The notes below the pieces were generated by a model. It was not told where the DNA came from. It ran no database searches and saw only the letters and a program-made list of their open reading frames with translations. Shown in pieces: positions 35,699 through 44,634 of a DNA stretch of 64,000 nt. Both the position numbers and the translations under genes were made by a program. This DNA comes from Planctomycetaceae bacterium. GTDB lineage: Bacteria > Planctomycetota > Planctomycetia > Planctomycetales > Planctomycetaceae. The stretch is from the NCBI GenBank assembly GCA_041398825.1, contig JAWKTX010000010.1, positions 193,501 through 257,500 on the forward strand. The letters are read 5' to 3'. Position 1 is the stretch's first letter; each line of letters begins with the position of its first letter.

Positions 35699-36994
35699 TC
35701 ACAGGCTGTACCAGCCGCAAAGTCTGGTGACCTGCTGCAATTCCCCAAGTATCCTGAGACGCCTGATCGACGCGGACATACCAAAGACGGGTGAATACGT
35801 GTAGTTGTGGTCTACTGTGGTAAGAGCCGCCTGAGCATCTTCAGGACTAATTACGTCACGACCATGGCTCAACGCGCGAATACGGGCGACCCACAGCGTA
35901 GCCGGATACATCAGCGCGAGTGAGCGAAAACCTTCGACTAGAGAAAGCCCGAAGTTTGCCGCACCGCAGAAATGCAGCGCCTGGATCTTCACGCGAAAAT
36001 ATCGTGACATCAGTCGATCAATCTCCGGCGTTCGCCCTTTCATTCCCGGCTCTGCCGCAGCAAACCCCGGACGAATACTGCCGTTGTGAGTTCCGAACAC
36101 TTCACGTGCTGATACAGGATCCGGTAAAGGGGGAATACTGCCAATGCCAGTTGTGAACCGGATACCATTCATCAACTGCCGGAACCGCTCGCCCACTCCG
36201 GCCTTCACTGTCGCTTCGGTATCGTGGCGAAGCAACTGAGCAACGATCTGACGAAACATGGTTCGACCTGTGCGCGACGGCTGAAGCACAGGTAAGTCAC
36301 TGTCCGGCTGCGCACGTGCAGCCGCTTTGGTCACCAGGTTCAGAAAATCCTGAAGCTTCGGCCCTCGAATTGTTTCAAACTGCGATTGTTCAACCAGTTC
36401 CAGCCAGGACAACACTCGCATCAGCTGGGTGGCGAAGTCCACGGCGTCGTCCGTAAGACTCTCGTCAAAGGCGACAATGAAGCGATGAAAGTCAGGCCAC
36501 TCGACGCATTGATCACCGTGGATTGCCGGAGGCGGAGGCATACGATGCCCATCCGGAACAACCTGTGAGGCCAGGTGCTGCAAGTCCCTGGTCTGATCGA
36601 CGACACGTTGTCCCAGATTCTGAACGACGGACGGACAACTGAATCGCAGCCCTACAGCCAACTGATTGCCGGCGGGATGAAACGCAAAGGGGTAGACACG
36701 GCAGGCCAGCGGCTTCGCAGGTTCACCAAACTTTGCATGGATACGGCAAAGCCCATCCGAATCCAGAAAGATGCACGCCCCATCGGCCTGATGAGTTAGA
36801 CGGTAGCGGCCCTTCCCAACAGACTGTGTGACAGAAACCCCGGCTGGTATGCCATCTTCGGACGTCCAGCCCTGACGATCAATGCGTTTCTTCTCGTCCT
36901 CAGTGATTTCGATCATGTGTTCGCGACAGCAGCCACCACAGTTGTGGCAGCTCCAGTTTTGAATCACAGGCAATTGCAATGGATTGCGTGCCAT
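35699..36994 (-). CDS. YkgJ-type cysteine-cluster protein
   Basis: 431 residues. The N-terminal zinc/iron-chelating domain carries C-x2-C-x2-C-C at Cys16, 19, 22 and 23, then GACIFLDSDGLCRIHAKFG and the family motif CRVYPFAFHP, for about seven conserved cysteines in the first 120 residues. This is the YkgJ/FliB-related CxxCxxCC family. The other 300 residues are mostly helical and unfamiliar. It follows the secreted protein gene without a gap (start 36994, previous stop 36995), so it belongs to the same operon. Flagellin lysine methylase FliB has a similar cluster, but nothing else here supports that role. Confidence 0.85.
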   Translation of the reverse strand: MARNPLQLPVIQNWSCHNCGGCCREHMIEITEDEKKRIDRQGWTSEDGIPAGVSVTQSVGKGRYRLTHQADGACIFLDSDGLCRIHAKFGEPAKPLACRVYPFAFHPAGNQLAVGLRFSCPSVVQNLGQRVVDQTRDLQHLASQVVPDGHRMPPPPAIHGDQCVEWPDFHRFIVAFDESLTDDAVDFATQLMRVLSWLELVEQSQFETIRGPKLQDFLNLVTKAAARAQPDSDLPVLQPSRTGRTMFRQIVAQLLRHDTEATVKAGVGERFRQLMNGIRFTTGIGSIPPLPDPVSAREVFGTHNGSIRPGFAAAEPGMKGRTPEIDRLMSRYFRVKIQALHFCGAANFGLSLVEGFRSLALMYPATLWVARIRALSHGRDVISPEDAQAALTTVDHNYTYSPVFGMSASIRRLRILGELQQVTRLCGWYSL

Positions 36995-37777
36995 TTACCT
37001 TCCAGTGATTCGAACGTCGTCTACCCACGCGGCTTTGTTCACCGCCAGCCGCAATCGACTCTTGGTTGGATGACCAATACCTTCCGACTGAAATTTACCC
37101 ACCAGCTTGTTGTCGATGGTCACAGTCATCTGGTCTCCGGATATCTGAACCGACAGCTGATGCCAATCATCAAGTGCCAAATCGACTGGAAACTTCTCCG
37201 ACCGTGCGGCAATTGTCTTTTGTTGTTCCGGGGTAAGCCTGTTTTCCAATCTTGCTTCGCGGTGTTCGAGTTTCATACGCCCTGTTTTCAGATCAGAAAT
37301 CTCAACGCTCTTCGGTTGGATCCGCGCCATACAGATGTGTCCCGCATGCACACTCTTTTCGTTCATATCGGCGATATTGATCCCGAGGTCGTCGCCCTTC
37401 CCCAGCTTGAAACGGAGCAAAATGGTCGCGTCCCGAAAAGCGACTTCATGATGAACGGACACGCCGTGGTCAGCGACGCTCGCCATGGTGATGTGCATGG
37501 CACCATCCACCATATCCACCTGTTTGACTCCCTTCGCACGGCTCTTACTGTTGGTCCCCCATCCGTTGCCAATCTCTTCTTTCGCGGGATCGGACTCCTC
37601 CCGATTGAAGTCATCCTCCAGCAGCACTCGGACGTCTGGTTCTTCACCCAAAGCCGGAGCAAAAGGGGAAACAACTTCAAAAGGAAGCGCATCAATCAGG
37701 AACACGCTCAGCGTACAGATTTGAAGAAATCTCATGGATCGCCCTCGCTGGAAAGAATCGAAAGCAACGGAACTCAT
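36995..37777 (-). CDS. Secreted lectin-fold protein (LamG/DUF1080-like)
   Basis: 260 residues from ATG 37777, which overlaps the upstream stop as ATGA and so looks translationally coupled. A second ATG at 37732 puts the signal peptide (FLQICTLSVFLIDALPF) at the very N-terminus and is an alternative. The mature part reads as a concanavalin-like sandwich: LLEDDFNREESDPAKEEIGN, then DMVDGAMHITMAS, LRFKLGKGDDLGINIADMN, DWHQLSVQISGDQMTVTIDN and a final AWVDDVRITG. It may bind or cleave a glycan outside the cytoplasm. No catalytic residues can be assigned. Confidence 0.75.
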   Translation of the reverse strand: MSSVAFDSFQRGRSMRFLQICTLSVFLIDALPFEVVSPFAPALGEEPDVRVLLEDDFNREESDPAKEEIGNGWGTNSKSRAKGVKQVDMVDGAMHITMASVADHGVSVHHEVAFRDATILLRFKLGKGDDLGINIADMNEKSVHAGHICMARIQPKSVEISDLKTGRMKLEHREARLENRLTPEQQKTIAARSEKFPVDLALDDWHQLSVQISGDQMTVTIDNKLVGKFQSEGIGHPTKSRLRLAVNKAAWVDDVRITGR

Positions 37778-38994
37778 TCCTGCTCGAATTCAACAGGGTC
37801 TTTCTGAATGGGCGCTGACTTACCCCAAAACGTCAGCTTGGCCTCATCTGTTGGCTCTTCAAGTGGGCGAACGACTCGAAAGCCGACACCCTGAGCATCA
37901 GTGAAGTACCAGATACTTTGCGGCAGCTGTGGGTCCTGTTCTTTCCATTCCAGTGCCGAACCTTCTCTCACTGCACTGCGAAGCATACGAGCAGAATCGT
38001 CCCATCCACCACCTCGCACAACTCGAGGGTACTCCGTTGTGGGTACGACCAAAGGATTGCGGACGACATCAACGGATGTTGCTCCGCCGGAACGCAATTT
38101 GTAGGCATCTGCAACATACTGATCCAGAACCCATTCAGCCACGTTGCCATGCATATCGTACAATCCCCACGGATTTGGTTTCTTTTGACCAACCGGGTGG
38201 TAGTTGCCGTCACTGTTGCCATCGAACCAGGCGTAGTCACCCAGTTGAGCAACGTCATCACCGAATGAATAAGCGGTTGATGTTCCTGCACGGCAGGCAT
38301 ATTCCCACTCTGCTTCCGTCGGCAGACGATAGTAGCGACCGGTCTTTGCACTCAGCCACTGACAATACATCCTCGCAGCGTGCTGAGTCATGCAGATGGC
38401 CGGGTTCGATTCCTTACCCATACCAAAACTCATGTCGGTATACGGTGGAGTCGGTCGAGTAATGGCATCGGCGACTTCATCACGCGGGGTTGCCGAAGTA
38501 CCAAATGCCGCTCGGCGGTAGTAATCGATCTTTTCGCACCACGTATCGTACTGATCCCATGTAATCTCAAACTTACTCATCCAGAATGAACCAACCTCGA
38601 CCGTGTGCTGCGGTCCCTCATCTTCCGAGCGTTCGGCCTCTGATAGCGGGCTGCCCATGAGAAAACGGCCCCCCTTGACAGGAACCATGTCGATCACCAG
38701 ATCGGTGTGCTCAAGCGGCTCGGCATACACTTGCATGTCTTCCGGAGTCGTGGCGGACGCCCCCGGAACCTCCAGTGAGGCCGCCTTCCGGACCGGAACA
38801 GCAGCGTCATCGACCAGCTTCTGATCGGAACTGGTTTCGTCCGCGAATGCGAGCCCCAAATTGACGAGGCTCAACACAGATACTGCGAGTCCCAGGCCAC
38901 CCGCAATGATGAGTGCCCTCAGGACGCCTGTTCGTCGAAGAGTCCAGGCCCGACCATCGGACGATACGCTTTTGCGGCGTAACGACATGTGCAT
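37774..38994 (-). CDS. SUMF1/FGE-like protein, membrane-anchored
   Basis: 406 residues with an N-terminal signal anchor (residues 26-50, ALIIAGGLGLAVSVLSLVNL) and a sulfatase-modifying-factor domain from about 100 on: VKGGRFLMGSPLSEAERSED, the KFEITWDQYDTWC segment, LPTEAEWEYACRAGTSTAYS and GLYDMHGNVAEW. The C-terminal RVVRGGGWDDSARMLRSA lacks the pair of active-site cysteines found in true formylglycine-generating enzymes, so it is probably a non-catalytic or differently acting FGE-like paralogue. It heads a three-gene operon with the secreted lectin-fold and YkgJ-type proteins. Confidence 0.88.
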   Translation of the reverse strand: MHMSLRRKSVSSDGRAWTLRRTGVLRALIIAGGLGLAVSVLSLVNLGLAFADETSSDQKLVDDAAVPVRKAASLEVPGASATTPEDMQVYAEPLEHTDLVIDMVPVKGGRFLMGSPLSEAERSEDEGPQHTVEVGSFWMSKFEITWDQYDTWCEKIDYYRRAAFGTSATPRDEVADAITRPTPPYTDMSFGMGKESNPAICMTQHAARMYCQWLSAKTGRYYRLPTEAEWEYACRAGTSTAYSFGDDVAQLGDYAWFDGNSDGNYHPVGQKKPNPWGLYDMHGNVAEWVLDQYVADAYKLRSGGATSVDVVRNPLVVPTTEYPRVVRGGGWDDSARMLRSAVREGSALEWKEQDPQLPQSIWYFTDAQGVGFRVVRPLEEPTDEAKLTFWGKSAPIQKDPVEFEQE

Positions 38995-39556
38995 ACTTTC
39001 AGCTTGATTGACAATTGATGAACACGTTTCACGTTGACCGGACTATTCTATCCGGAATCAGGAGCAGATCTGAAGTGAAAAGAGTGGTGGAATTCTACAG
39101 TCCCAATGTCCGAAGCCGGCGGTTTGCCGCATCCGTATCAAGGGCGAGTCTCCGAGAAATCAGTGTAAGTGCCATATTCGATGGTGTCCCGGACAGTCGT
39201 TTGAAAAGACAGCCCGAATCAGAGGTCCTGCCTAATTGATTTGCATGAATGCTTGCGCAAGAGCAGGACATTTGTGCGCTGCCCTGGCCGACATAAATCC
39301 GTCCACGAAAGTGGACTCATTGCAGTGGGTCTGCTGCAAAGGAGTGCGTCTGGACAGATGCTTCAGTTCACTTGATCTGGCGAATCCTACTTGCCACCAC
39401 TGCATGCCGATTCGTTGCGAAACACGTGTCACGTCTCGTTTCAGGCATGCTGTTTCACGCCTGACTACGTGGCCTGGCCAACGTTCTTAAGGAGAATCAA
39501 TCCTGCGGATTGCAGTCATCCCATGATTTCCCAGGCTTCGATCAGAGCCGCATTGT
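38995..39556. other. Intergenic region, largely empty
   Basis: 562 bases upstream of the SUMF1-like operon. A short hairpin with a GNRA-type loop, GTCCAC-GAAA-GTGGAC, is at 39301-39316. Two overlapping short open frames on opposite strands show no family match. A promoter for the operon must lie near 39000 but is not evident. Confidence 0.4.
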
Positions 39557-41323
39557 TCACGAAACAATGAACTCAACCGGCGCACTCCACGCCCCACGTC
39601 CATAGAAATTGCTCGTTGCCAGAATCCAGTAGCGATAGGTTCCGGGAGCCAGGGGAGTTGTGGGCGAGTAGGACGTTGTTGTCAGGCTGGATGAATTGAT
39701 GACCTCTCGCTGTGGTATATCCAGTCGATCGACCCAAACAAGATACGTGTCCGCATTGACGACGGCATTCCAGTTAAATAACGGCAGGGAGCTCGCTCCA
39801 CTACCGATCGGTGTCATCGCCTGAGGGACCCCGCCCAGATTGAATGTGATGATCTCAGAGGGCGTGCCAAATTGAAAATCCCACGCTTCGGGCGTCACCT
39901 GCCAGTTCCACTGTCCCGTCCAGTCTCCGGTCGGGCTGGTCCACTGTGTACCGGCCACAATGGCGCTTTCCAGAATGTCTCCGTTTTCGTCTCGCAGGAC
40001 AACGTGATATCGGCGGGCTCCGGGAGCAGCCGTCCATTTGAGCGTTGGGTAATAATCAAAGGTCCCGCCAAGCGGAGTCGTGGGTGTTGTTTCACCCAGA
40101 ATCCTGAATGATTTCATGGCTGACCATTGCGACGGACGCCCTGCCGCATCGATGCCGCGGACCCACACGCGATATTCATGCCCTTCCGTCAAAGCCGGAC
40201 TGATCTGCCACGAGGTCGCAGTGACGTTGGATTCCGGCGCCACGTTGTCGAGTCTTGTCGTGACATCGTTGACCCAAACCTGATAACGCACTGCGCCTTC
40301 AACCGGCTGCCACGAAATTGTCGGCGACGTGGTCGCAAAGCTCTGCGGAACAGTATTCAGTTGAACCGCTTGTTCGATGCGAAACAGATAGCTTTGCGAC
40401 CAGCCGGACACTTTTCCGCGAGCGTCAATGCTGCGGACCCAAACGGCGTATCGACCGATTCCCAGATCAAAATCGGGAGTTATCCACGGATCATAAACGG
40501 TCGTGTGAACAACGCCCGAGGCTCGCGTGGTCAGATTATTGATCCACACTTCATACTTCACTGCCGTTTCGGTTTCGGTCCACGCAATCGTGGGCCGCAT
40601 TTCAGTGTTGGAAGTCACACCGGTGACCGTGACTGCAGTCTCCGGCATCACCGCGTAATCCCACATCAATTGGAAGCTGTTACTTCCCCCCTCTTCCTCA
40701 TACTGAATACGAATGGGATAAGTCCCGGCATTCAAGGCGATACTGCCGCTGCTCAATGTGACAGATTGTCCATTGCCATTACCCCAGTTGTTGTTGACCA
40801 GCTCCGTGGCGGTGTTCTCGAAATTTCCGTTGCGATTTACATCGATCCACAATCGGCTGTTGTCATCGCTCTTCGTATAAAGTCGGTATCCGTCATACGG
40901 GACCGAAATAAATCCGTCCCACTGGACGGAGAAGTTTTCCCAGTTGCCTGAATGACTCTGCGTTAACCCGACACCTTCGGCATCACCAAATCCTGCCCAC
41001 ACAAAATTGAGCGATGGATCGACGCGCGTCCCTGCGATTTGCACGGTCGGATTATTCCGCCAGTCCGCCGTCGAAGTCACAGAACGAAGGCTCTGATTGA
41101 CATACGAACCCGTCAGACCCTGAATTGTCTTGCCTGCATCTGCAAAGAGAAGGTTTTCCGGAACGGGTTTCGGGTAGTAACTCCACATCAGTTGAATTGG
41201 ATTGGGGCCCGTGGTGGATTCCGTCTGCAATCGAACTCTGTATGTCCCGCGGGGCAGCGGTCGAGACGGATCGCTGAGCGCGATTCTGCATCGTGCCCCA
41301 GCCGTTGTTGATGAAGATGTCAT
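39557..41323 (-). CDS. Surface protein fragment 3/3: PA14 domain and Fn3-like repeats
   Basis: 588 residues, the C-terminal part of a broken surface protein. It opens with the tail of one PA14 domain (TYRVRLQTESTTGPNPIQLM), then a complete second PA14 domain (about 65-235): YVNQSLRSVTSTADWR, QWDGFISVPYDGYRLYTKSD, SRLWIDVNRNG, NAGTYPIRIQYEEEGG. Three to four Fn3-like repeats follow with a W-x-P/A-V-x-G-A-x-x-Y-x-V-W-V pattern. The ATG assigned here (41323) is out of context: the reading frame upstream continues in another frame as fragment 2. Likely role: adhesion or carbohydrate binding at the cell surface. Confidence 0.8.
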   Translation of the reverse strand: MTSSSTTAGARCRIALSDPSRPLPRGTYRVRLQTESTTGPNPIQLMWSYYPKPVPENLLFADAGKTIQGLTGSYVNQSLRSVTSTADWRNNPTVQIAGTRVDPSLNFVWAGFGDAEGVGLTQSHSGNWENFSVQWDGFISVPYDGYRLYTKSDDNSRLWIDVNRNGNFENTATELVNNNWGNGNGQSVTLSSGSIALNAGTYPIRIQYEEEGGSNSFQLMWDYAVMPETAVTVTGVTSNTEMRPTIAWTETETAVKYEVWINNLTTRASGVVHTTVYDPWITPDFDLGIGRYAVWVRSIDARGKVSGWSQSYLFRIEQAVQLNTVPQSFATTSPTISWQPVEGAVRYQVWVNDVTTRLDNVAPESNVTATSWQISPALTEGHEYRVWVRGIDAAGRPSQWSAMKSFRILGETTPTTPLGGTFDYYPTLKWTAAPGARRYHVVLRDENGDILESAIVAGTQWTSPTGDWTGQWNWQVTPEAWDFQFGTPSEIITFNLGGVPQAMTPIGSGASSLPLFNWNAVVNADTYLVWVDRLDIPQREVINSSSLTTTSYSPTTPLAPGTYRYWILATSNFYGRGAWSAPVEFIVS

Positions 41324-41792
41324 CCGCCGAAGCGAATGAACTGTCGCTGTTCATGTCGATCCAAAGTCGGCTGCCTCCGCTGCTGGTGATAGCCAGTTGT
41401 ACTCCATCCCGTGGTATAGTCACAAAACCATCCCACTGAACAGAAAAGAAGTCCCAGTTGGAATCCGAGCCACGAGTGATTCCGACCGTAGCACGTGATC
41501 CCAGACTATTTTCGCTGGCGTTCACCTGCAGATCGACTCGCGTACCTGAAATCGTTTGAGTGGATCGCCAGTCAGCAGTTGATGTAACACTGCGGAGGCT
41601 CTCGTTCACATACGTTCCAATCAGACCGGGAGCTGTTAACTGGTCATTTGCAAATAGAGCTGACGAAGGAATGGGGTGCAGTCCATACGGCACATTTACC
41701 ACCATTGGGATGCTGTTTAATGCGACGACGTCAGTTCGACCCTGGAACGATTTTTCAAAGAGAACCAATTCCGGATAACCATCATCATACAA
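41052..41792 (-). CDS. Surface protein fragment 2/3: first PA14 domain
   Basis: The middle part of the broken surface protein. It resumes the FG-GAP-like segment (YDDGYPELVLFEKSFQGRTD), then has the first PA14 domain (YVNESLRSVTSTADWRSTQ, VQWDGFVTIPRDGVQLAITS, GGSRLWIDMNSD) up to NNGWGTMQNR near 41300. Beyond that point the translation of this frame is unrelated, while the neighbouring frame (fragment 3) carries on the domain. Skipping one A near 41305 joins them. A single missing T in the TTTT run near 41820 would join it to fragment 1. Confidence 0.7.
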   Translation of the reverse strand: MYDDGYPELVLFEKSFQGRTDVVALNSIPMVVNVPYGLHPIPSSALFANDQLTAPGLIGTYVNESLRSVTSTADWRSTQTISGTRVDLQVNASENSLGSRATVGITRGSDSNWDFFSVQWDGFVTIPRDGVQLAITSSGGSRLWIDMNSDSSFASADDIFINNGWGTMQNRAQRSVSTAAPRDIQSSIADGIHHGPQSNSTDVELLPETRSGKPSLCRCRQDNSGSDGFVCQSEPSFCDFDGGLAE

Positions 41793-41803
41793 CCGAGGGC
41801 TCC

Positions 41804-42733
41804 TTATCGAGACGGCGTCAAAACTGTGTAAGGCCCCATTTGATACGCGCCCAACTGTGGCACGGGATTGGAACCAGCTGAACGGCGCCTCGTTGTTGGG
41901 ACCTGCAATTCCGGCAGTACGTGGGCTTCAATTCTGTTCGACTCTGTTCCTACTGTCTGGAGCGCGAGTAGTTCTGCGACACCATCAAGATCGAAATCAC
42001 CGACAATGAAATCAAACATGTTGTTCGTTCGTGGCAAAGCAGTTGTACCCTGGAACAAAGTCGAGTCGAAACGATTGTTGCCAGAGGCAACTCCTGACAA
42101 CACCGTAATCTCCGTTCCAGCATTACCATCCCGCCGAATCGCGAGCAGATCCAACCGTCCATCGCCGTCAAAGTGTCCGCCATCGAAGGCCCAATTCGCG
42201 CCGATTGCCGTCAATGACGTCACGAACGGCCCTTGGAGGGTCTGGTACAAACTTGCGCCCGTTGCAACGATGATCTCTACGAACCCGGAACTTGTGTTCG
42301 ATTTATGGATCGCAACTAGATCCGGATGGCTCCCGGCATTCCAATAGTCCGACAGAAACTGCCATTCGCTGGCATCTACGGCGTTGATCGGAACAGTCGT
42401 ATTGATGATCGAAGACTCCGATGCTCCGCCAGCCTTTGCATCGTAGTTGTCGTAATTCCCGGGATAAGCCCTCACTTCAACCAACCCGGATTTCGTACCA
42501 CCGTGAGCAATCTCAATCACATCGTGGTAGCCGTTATTATCCCAATCCACCAACTGAAACGAAGTATTCTCATCCGTTTCAGGCAGGACCGTTGGCATAA
42601 AGTAGTTGACCTGCTGAAACGGCCCGAGCGTCAGCAACTGACGAGCCTCCAGAGTTTCCGCCAGCATGCTTCTGCGACGTCGACCGCGCTTGTCAGTGAC
42701 TCGGAACAATTCCAACAGACGTGAGATCTTCAT
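41804..42733 (-). CDS. Surface protein fragment 1/3: export motif and FG-GAP-like repeats
   Basis: The N-terminal part of the broken surface protein, from ATG 42733 (MKISRLLELFRVTDKRGRRR). The arginine block followed by MLAETLEARQLLT is the LE-x-R-x-LL motif seen at the N-terminus of many large planctomycete exoproteins. The body holds FG-GAP/VCBS-like beta-propeller repeats with calcium-type loops: DWDNNGYHDVIE, GHFDGDGRLDLLAI and GDFDLDGVAELLAL. It ends at TAA 41804 after LTPSR, where a one-base shift continues into fragment 2. Together the three pieces would make a protein of about 1050 residues. Confidence 0.8.
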   Translation of the reverse strand: MKISRLLELFRVTDKRGRRRRSMLAETLEARQLLTLGPFQQVNYFMPTVLPETDENTSFQLVDWDNNGYHDVIEIAHGGTKSGLVEVRAYPGNYDNYDAKAGGASESSIINTTVPINAVDASEWQFLSDYWNAGSHPDLVAIHKSNTSSGFVEIIVATGASLYQTLQGPFVTSLTAIGANWAFDGGHFDGDGRLDLLAIRRDGNAGTEITVLSGVASGNNRFDSTLFQGTTALPRTNNMFDFIVGDFDLDGVAELLALQTVGTESNRIEAHVLPELQVPTTRRRSAGSNPVPQLGAYQMGPYTVLTPSR

Positions 42734-42847
42734 GGCCTGGCTCTTTGAGAAGAGGTTGTACAGAACGTGTTCACCAGTCGTCATACGTTCGGAGAAACGT
42801 TGTCGACTCAGCGGATAGGCTGTCAGTTAAAGTGCACCGGCATCCGC

Positions 42848-43827
42848 CTTAGCTCGACTTTTGCCAATCTTGTGAGTGAAGCGGGAGCGATTTGGTCTTC
42901 ACGGAGGGAGCTTCCTGCGGGCAGTGTTTGGGTTATCACAGACCAATCATTCCCCGAGCAAGGAAGCTCGCATGAACAGATTACCGGTCGCGACGGAGAA
43001 TGTCACGGGAGCCTTTTCAGCGGCGTTTACAAAGACAACGTAGCCGCGAGCTTCCGTGTTACTGACGGCCGCGATTCTCACTGTGGGATCTCGCACGGTG
43101 ACCAATATTCTGCGAACCGCAGGCAGACTGGCGCCGGGACACATTTCGACTTATCACCGAGTCTTCTCACAAGCCCGGCTCTGGCAGTCGAGGCTCGGAA
43201 AGATTCTCGCCACCCTCGTGATTGAAGCGTTCGCTGCGGACGGCGTGATTCATCTGGCGGGCGATGACACGGTGGATGGACATCGCGGTGCAAAAGTCTT
43301 CGGCAAAGGATGTCATCGGGATGCCGGGCGGCGGTCTGGTCGAGATTCGCTGGGTGTTCGTGCATGATCTGACAGGCACTCACCGGAACGATTACTTTTT
43401 TACGACAGACCGTTCTCTGCGTGCGAGCGAGATCATTGGAATCTTTACCGGTTGCTGGTCGATCGAAACGATGTTCCAGGAAATGCGTGCGTATCTGTGG
43501 CTGGAAACGACACGAGGCCGGACTCGTTCTACGGTTCTTCGCGCGGCTCCGATGCTGTTCGCTTTATACTCGGTGGTGGTGCTGCTGTACTCGCAACTGC
43601 CTTCGCGGTGGAAGTCACTGGAGGGCATCCGCTGGGAGGGCAAATCCACCGTGACGTTTTCCGAAGTGATTACGCGTGTTCGCTGCTGGCTCTGGTCCGA
43701 ATGGGTTTTTGAAACCCTCGGAAAACACCATGCCTTTTCAAAACTCCCCCACCGATTTCGCGATACCATCCTCCACGCTCTCGCCGCTGTCGTGTGACAA
43801 CCCAAAATGGCAAAAGTCGAGGTTAAG
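42848..43827 (+). mobile_element. Decayed IS701-like insertion sequence with terminal inverted repeats
   Basis: The ends are CTTAGCTCGACTTTTGCCA (42848-42866) and, read on the other strand, CTTAACCTCGACTTTTGCCA (43808-43827), an imperfect inverted repeat. Between them lie the two ends of a DDE transposase with the middle missing. At 980 bases it is clearly shorter than an intact element of this type. No target-site duplication could be recognised at the outer edges. It sits just upstream of the broken surface-protein gene. Confidence 0.8.
42972..43797 (+). pseudogene. IS701-like DDE transposase remnant
   Basis: The N-terminal part begins at ATG 42972 (MNRLPVATENVTGAFSAAF) and meets an in-frame TAG at 43041-43043; the same frame continues as VLLTAAILTVGSRTVTNILR and the first catalytic region GDDTVDGHRGAKVFGKG to about 43320. 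The frame then shifts and jumps to the C-terminal third: VEIRWVFVHDLTGTHRNDYF, WSIETMFQEMRAYLWLETTR (catalytic Glu region) and LFALYSVVVLLYSQ, ending at 43797. The central ~180-200 residues, including the second catalytic Asp, are gone. It cannot transpose by itself. Confidence 0.85.
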
Positions 43828-43840
43828 AGGAACAGACGCG

Positions 43841-44587
43841 TTACGTTGCGTAGCCGATGTCGTCACCGTTGAAGGATGGATAAAACATGCGTCCGATTTC
43901 ATCGCTCAATCGGATGAAATACTCCATCCGGAAGGTGTCGTAGCTGACTTCTGAAGCGGAGCGAGGCACCTGGGTAGGGTACGCGGAATTCAGATCGCGG
44001 GAAAAGATTGGTCGGCCAGTCCCATCCGCTTTCATTTCGTACACGCTGACAATCGCTTCGCATCGACCGCGAAACAAATTGACGCTGTCACGCTCGTACA
44101 GAGAGAAATCGGCGAGATCGATATAAACGACATAGCGAACATCGAATGCGGCACCCACTTCAACGGGTGTGTCCCAGTCTCTGTTCTCTTCGAGCCACGT
44201 CCGAACTTTATCCGGCCGAACCACATCAACTTTCCCCTTCTGTGCGAGGTGCATGCTGATGGATTTCGAAAGAACATGGTCGATGTTGTCGAATTGATAT
44301 TTGAGCTCATCCGGGGCGTAGCAAACCACAGCCACCCGGACATCTTTGTCAGTAAACGACTTTCCGGTTTCCTTCTCAAACAATGGCTCAAGCTGTGGCG
44401 GACCACCGATGAGGTAGCCCAGCAACACGACATAGTTACACCCCGGTATCAGCACAAGCAGGGCCAGCGCAGTTAACCCGAGACTGAGTCGAGAACGCCG
44501 ACTTAACGTTGTACAGGTCACAGAGCAGGGTTTCCTGCCGATTGATGAGGCAGTCTTGTCAGCAGTATTCGATTGAGAGAATTCCAT
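43841..44587 (-). CDS. Lipoprotein of unknown function, paralogue 1
   Basis: 248 residues. A long polar N-terminus precedes a hydrophobic segment and lipobox (ALALLVLIPGC), so the true start may be an internal codon nearer to the signal. The mature part has VRVAVVCYAPDELKYQFDNI, DVVRPDKVRTWLEEN and GAAFDVRYVVYIDLADFSLY: alternating strands and helices, like the periplasmic TolB-N or CsgG-type folds that compare a value against stored settings. It shares this layout with the next gene upstream, with weak but colinear identity, so they are a tandem duplication. No family name is recognised. Confidence 0.75.
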   Translation of the reverse strand: MEFSQSNTADKTASSIGRKPCSVTCTTLSRRSRLSLGLTALALLVLIPGCNYVVLLGYLIGGPPQLEPLFEKETGKSFTDKDVRVAVVCYAPDELKYQFDNIDHVLSKSISMHLAQKGKVDVVRPDKVRTWLEENRDWDTPVEVGAAFDVRYVVYIDLADFSLYERDSVNLFRGRCEAIVSVYEMKADGTGRPIFSRDLNSAYPTQVPRSASEVSYDTFRMEYFIRLSDEIGRMFYPSFNGDDIGYAT

Positions 44588-44634
44588 TGTTCTGTTTCGT
44601 ATCCAAATCGAAAGAGGAACACCGATGCCTGATA

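Noticed and set aside
36917..37807. Plus-strand open frame of 296 codons opposite the lectin-fold and YkgJ genes
   Set aside because: Spans two genes on the other strand that have family motifs; no motif of its own.
37774..38994. SUMF1-like gene as the activating enzyme for the sulfatase at 47.6 kb
   Set aside because: The catalytic cysteine pair of formylglycine-generating enzymes is missing, so activation by this protein is not supported.
39236..39490. Small plus-strand ORF of 84 codons between the SUMF1-like operon and the surface gene
   Set aside because: Overlaps a short minus-strand frame, no ribosome-binding site and no similarity pattern; the cysteines look random.
40127..40951. Plus-strand open frame of 274 codons opposite the surface protein
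   Set aside because: Antisense to the PA14/Fn3 coding sequence; no recognisable domain.
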